The translations under genes and the position numbers were made by a program. The notes under the pieces were generated by a model. The model saw only the letters and a list, made by a program, of their open reading frames with translations, was not told where the DNA came from and did no database searches. From Botrytis cinerea B05.10 (Eukaryota > Ascomycota > Leotiomycetes > Helotiales > Sclerotiniaceae), in NCBI RefSeq assembly GCF_000143535.2, contig NC_037325.1:1674001-1738000 (forward strand): DNA of 64,000 nucleotides, read 5' to 3'. Positions 60,440 through 64,000 of the stretch are shown here, one piece after another; positions within the stretch are counted from its first letter, which is position 1; each line of letters begins with the position of its first letter.

Positions 60440-60730
60440 TTCTTTTGGAAAACTCGTATAGCGCTAATAAGGATTATTACTTTAAGATTATTTTAGGATT
60501 AATTAGCTAATTAATATTAAATAGGATCAGACATGTAGAATAATAGCATTATTTTAAGAATGAATATAAAATATAAGTTAAAATATAGTTTAAGAAGCTA
60601 TATAATAGAATCTTTTAGATTAAAGATATATATAATTTTTATATACAAGCTAACCTAGTGAGGCCTAGCTTGCTTGCTCATAGTGTATCGCTCTTCTAAA
60701 ATCCTATTTAATAGAATGTATTATGAATTA
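60440..60730. repeat. AT-rich patch, possible RIP-mutated relic
   Basis: Composition is dominated by TA, AT and AA steps with few C/G, unlike the flanks. This is how repeat-induced point mutation leaves old transposon copies in ascomycetes. No element can be identified. Confidence 0.35.
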
Positions 60731-61112
60731 AGAATAATAATTGAACAGTTAAAAAGTTGAATGAGACACTCGATCTATATTACCGACTGTGAGGGCGCAA
60801 GTACCCTCAGGAACACGTGACCGGTCATGATAGCCACATTAGCTAGTCTTTTTTGTATAAATTAGAAGCTTCACTTCTAGCTTCCTTTTAGATCCCTACC
60901 AATGACTACAATTTCCAATAATACCTGACCTCTAGTTTCCAGTCTCTCACACCGACCGTAAGAGGAGCACACTACTGTACAGTCCTGTACCAACCGACCA
61001 AGCGAGAGTTCCATTAATATCCAGTCTGAGTTAGTGCAGCACTACCCCACCACCCCACCACTCATATGAATCATTCGAGCTTTCAATACCAAAAGTTGAA
61101 GAGTCATTATTT

Positions 61113-61119
61113 TGACTCA
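61113..61119 (+). promoter_or_regulatory. TGACTCA Gcn4/Cpc1-type site upstream of PSAT
   Basis: A perfect TGACTCA lies 131 nt before the ATG of the phosphoserine aminotransferase gene. A near-match on the other strand (GAGTCAT, 61101-61107) is close by. In fungi this is the binding site of the Gcn4/Cpc1/CpcA bZIP, the activator of amino-acid biosynthesis genes, so the position fits. Binding is inferred. Confidence 0.6.
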
Positions 61120-61249
61120 ATTTCTCTAACTTCATTCAATTGAAACAACTTCAAAGTCTCAAAACATTCACCACGATCCAATTCTCTGGAATAAACCTCA
61201 AACTTCACAATTACCAACACATTCATTCTTTTTGCCCACTCAGTCAACA

Positions 61250-62598
61250 ATGCCATCCCGCTCAGAAATCACTTATTTCGGCGCCGGTCCCGCTCTCCTC
61301 CCCACCGATGTCCTCGAAACCGCAGCCGCAGCCCTCGTAGATTACAATGGTACCGGTCTCGGTTTAGCAGAGCACTCGCATCGATCTGAAATCGCAGCCA
61401 ATGTATTGAATACCGCGAAAGCAGATTTGGCAAAATACCTGGAGGTTCCAGATGATTATGAAATCCTCTTCATGCAAGGAGGCGGCAGCGGAGAGTTTTC
61501 CGCAACGATATACAATTTAGTTGGGGTTTGGGTCGAGAAAAGAAAACAAAAGATTCTGAAGGGTTTGGGTATTTCGTCGGATAAGGATATTCCAGAAGAT
61601 GCGCTGGTAAAGGAACTTCAGAAGGCGGTTGACGAGGAGCTTAAAATTGATTATTTGGTTACGGGATCATGGTCTCTCAAAGCGAGTCAAGAGGCAGCGA
61701 GATTGGTAGGCGCAGAACATGTCAATATCGTCGCCGATGGACGTAAGATCAATGATGGAAAGTTTGGAAAGATCCCCGAGGAGAAAGATTGGAAACTTTC
61801 GAAAAACCCAGCAATGGTATACTATTGCGACAACGAAACGGTCGATGGAGTCGAATTCCCCGGCTTCCCAAAAGCTCTAGAGCCAACTGGAGAAGAAGAT
61901 GAACCCATCGTAGTAGCCGATATGTCCTCCAATATCCTCTCTCGACGAATTCCCGTCAAGAATTTCTCCGTCGTCTTTTTCGGTGCACAGAAGAACTTGG
62001 GAAGTACAGGAATTACCGTGGTGATCATCAAGAAGAATCTCCTCCCCCCTGCCGTCGCAACACCTGCTCCAACTCTCCTACGCAAGCTTGGGTTGCCAAT
62101 TGGTCCCATTGTTCTCTCTTACGAAACAATCGCCAAGAACAACAGTCTCTACAACACCCTAAGCATATTCGAGTAAGTCTCTCCATCCCCTCCCCCCTTC
62201 CCCTCCCCACTAACTCCCATCCTAGTGTCTATATCGCCGGACTCGTCCTCCAAAAACTCCTCTCCACCTACCCCGACGGCATCGCCGGCCAAGAAATCCT
62301 CTCCAACAAAAAATCCACCCTCATCTACTCCGCTCTGGACGCCCACCCCTCCATCTACAAAGTCGTCCCCGATGTCTCCGCCCGCTCAAGAATGAACATC
62401 TGTTTCCGCGTCACCGCATCGGAAAACATTTCCGATGCCGAAAAGTCATTCCTAGCAGGCGCCACAGAGAGAGGTTTGACGGGACTGAAAGGACACAGAA
62501 GTGTAGGTGGTATCAGAGCCAGTAATTATAACACTATTACATTGGAAGGGGCGGAGAAGTTGGCGACGTGGATCCATGAATTTGCGGAGAAGAAGTAA
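61250..62598 (+). CDS. serC: phosphoserine aminotransferase
   Basis: Two exons (61250-62172 and 62226-62598; 53-nt intron, donor GTAAGT) giving about 431 aa. It converts 3-phosphohydroxypyruvate and glutamate to phosphoserine, the second step of serine synthesis, using PLP. Visible motifs: the opening TYFGAGPALLPTDVL, HRSEIAANVL, MQGGGSGEFSATIYN, a VADMSSN strand preceding the cofactor site, and FFGAQKNLGSTG with the PLP-binding lysine (about residue 248). The second exon carries the C-terminal small domain (SRMNICFRV, GLTGLKGHRSVGGIRASNYN). Cytosolic; no signal peptide. The ATG at 61250 (MPSRSEITYFGAG) is chosen because the family motif follows at once. Confidence 0.96.
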
Positions 62599-63419
62599 AA
62601 ATATTTCAAAGGTAAGTGAGTGCGAGATTATTAGCTGGGTAGAATGAGATGTTTGATTTGAACACAGTCTGTATTATATTTACAAAAGTTTTTTCATCGA
62701 TGATAAAATGCCGAATTTAAAAAGAGTATTACTTGCCCTCTTTCTAGATGACCAGTGTATTAGTACAGCACACCTGTTCATATAAATCGGCGATTGAGTG
62801 GCAGAGCATATGATTCAAGAAATTCTCATTTATGTGCATGATTCAGAACATGTATTATGTCTCTCGCAGCAATGTATCAAATTAAATCACACTATCACTC
62901 ATCATCAATAGAGCACCACCCTTTAAAGTATATTTCATATTCCATGAACTTTCTCGAAGATACCTATGTAGATACGCGCTTCTTACCTTTAATCCACTAC
63001 TTAAAGCCCACAACTCATGGCCTGCATCTCATACATCCATTGATTCTAGGAGAAACTAAGTAGTCAATTCACAAATCAGCGACCAGCAATCTGCAAAACT
63101 ATATCTTCGTCCCCATCTTCCCAGATTCATCCTACCACAAAAACTCCATTCGCTGCATTTCCCATGGCTTGTCAAGCAAATCATTGGTAATCCAACCTAT
63201 CCATCCCAACCAGGTGTAGACCGAAGCAAATTTATTCCAGACAATGTTGTCGTAGTCCCCAAACGCCCATCTCGTATCATACCAACCGTGTTCGAGAATT
63301 AAAAGAAATATCGTACAATGAAATAGGTAGCTAGGGAAAACAGGTTCGAAAAGAAACCACGGATGCCAAGAAGCAAAGATATTGTGAATCTACTTTTCCC
63401 TAGCTAACACTTTTTTCAA
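62599..63419. other. intergenic, no gene seen
   Basis: About 800 nt between two convergent genes. It must contain both 3' ends; no gene supported. Confidence 0.55.
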
Positions 63420-64000
63420 TCAAGAATCCGGGTAACCCGGTCTAGGAAGAGGTGCTACACCGCTTAGATAGCTTGGTCCAGAGAATGACGAAGTCATTTG
63501 CCGTTTCGGTGGAGGTGATTCTTCCTCATCACTACTGCATAAATCAATAACTTCCGAAATGGGTCTTTTACCACCTGTGGATGAGTTTAATGGATTAGAT
63601 CGATTAGATGGTGCTGCCGATAAGGAGTCGCGAGTACTTGGCGCTTGATTTAAATTGCCGTTCGAGATACCATTTTTAGTAATTGGCGTGCTGGCTTTCC
63701 TTCCACCTGGGGAGACTTCGATCAAGTCATCATCGTCATCAGAGAAATCGCTTGAAGCTACACCAGGCCGTGATGATATGGTGTCAGGTCTGTTGTAGAG
63801 TTTCCACTGTCCTTGTGGTTCAACTGTAACTTGATCAACGGATTTTGATGTATTTTGTAATATATCCTTTACATATCTTGAAATCTGTCAGCAAACCTGT
63901 TACTGCCCAGGAAAGAATGATCAACTTACTCATCAACGACTAATGTGCCAAAAGGCGCAGGATTGTTGCATATTGGGCATAGCCAAGTTGGTCCTTGTTC
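63420..64000 (-). CDS. PIAS/Siz-type SUMO E3 ligase, 3' part only
   Basis: The gene runs off the right edge of the window. The last exon (63876-63420) and part of the preceding exon (from 64000 to 63930) are visible, joined over a 53-nt intron 63877-63929. The upstream exon ends in the SP-RING tail (PTWLCPICNNPAPFGTLVVDE), then YVKDILQNTSKSVDQV after the splice, as in Siz/PIAS SUMO ligases. The C-terminus contains an acidic patch (SSDFSDDDDDLIEVSP) and VIDLCSSDEEE, which resembles the SUMO-interacting motifs of this family (hydrophobic residues beside acidic ones). The catalytic zinc ligands lie mostly outside the window, so activity cannot be judged here. Confidence 0.85.

Larger units (their letters stand above)
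60135..61249. other. intergenic: AT-rich patch and PSAT promoter
   Basis: 60300-60780 is strongly AT-rich with very few CpG in its centre. The remainder is the upstream region of the phosphoserine aminotransferase gene. No gene seen. Confidence 0.55.

Overview
This window looks like nuclear DNA of a filamentous ascomycete. Genes are split by short introns (mostly 48-60 nt, GT...AG, with CTGAY/CTAAC-like branch sites). Intergenic DNA is AT-rich and full of microsatellites, and the recognisable genes (Tup1/RcoA co-repressor, Nop4, Rox3/MED19, Erg3, NAD formate dehydrogenase) are the fungal forms. Gene style and the lineage-restricted families suggest a leotiomycete close to Botrytis/Sclerotinia; that placement is inference, not something the sequence proves.

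Layout. 0.4-1.7 kb: a divergent short-chain dehydrogenase-like gene. 2-3 kb: a dense microsatellite cluster. 5.2-6.6 kb: relic coding sequence, including the tail of an acetyl-CoA synthetase. 7.3-8.7 kb: an MCUR1/FMP32-type mitochondrial coiled-coil protein. 10.2-11.4 kb (-): a stand-alone retrotransposon-gag-like gene. 12.6-14.1 kb: a bZIP factor. 14.8-15.8 kb: a MARVEL-type four-helix membrane protein. 19.1 kb: a tiny Cys-rich-tail protein. 20.4 kb: a secreted, GPI-anchor-like Cys-rich protein. 23.6-25.1 kb (-): formate dehydrogenase. 29.7-33.8 kb (-): two tandem paralogues of an unrecognised family. 35.2-37.6 kb (-): Nop4, with MED19 divergent at 38.6 kb. 40.8-41.8 kb: an Irc22/TRAP-alpha-like ER protein. 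42.7-43.5 kb: a degenerate minisatellite. 44.8-46.5 kb: a broken APH/choline-kinase-type pseudogene. 47.0-49.1 kb (-): Tup1. 54.5-55.6 kb: Erg3. 55.7-59.7 kb: a repeat-rich desert. 59.7-60.1 kb (-): a small single-helix protein. 60.4-60.8 kb: an AT-rich patch. 61.2-62.6 kb: phosphoserine aminotransferase. 63.4 kb to the edge (-): the 3' part of a PIAS/Siz-type SUMO ligase.

The genes form no pathway cluster. Conserved housekeeping and regulatory genes are separated by repeat-laden DNA, and decayed or lineage-specific genes sit between them. Exon joins given here were worked out by hand from splice signals, frame and protein continuity. I found no CRISPR array and no convincing tRNA or rRNA gene. 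No complete transposon is apparent.
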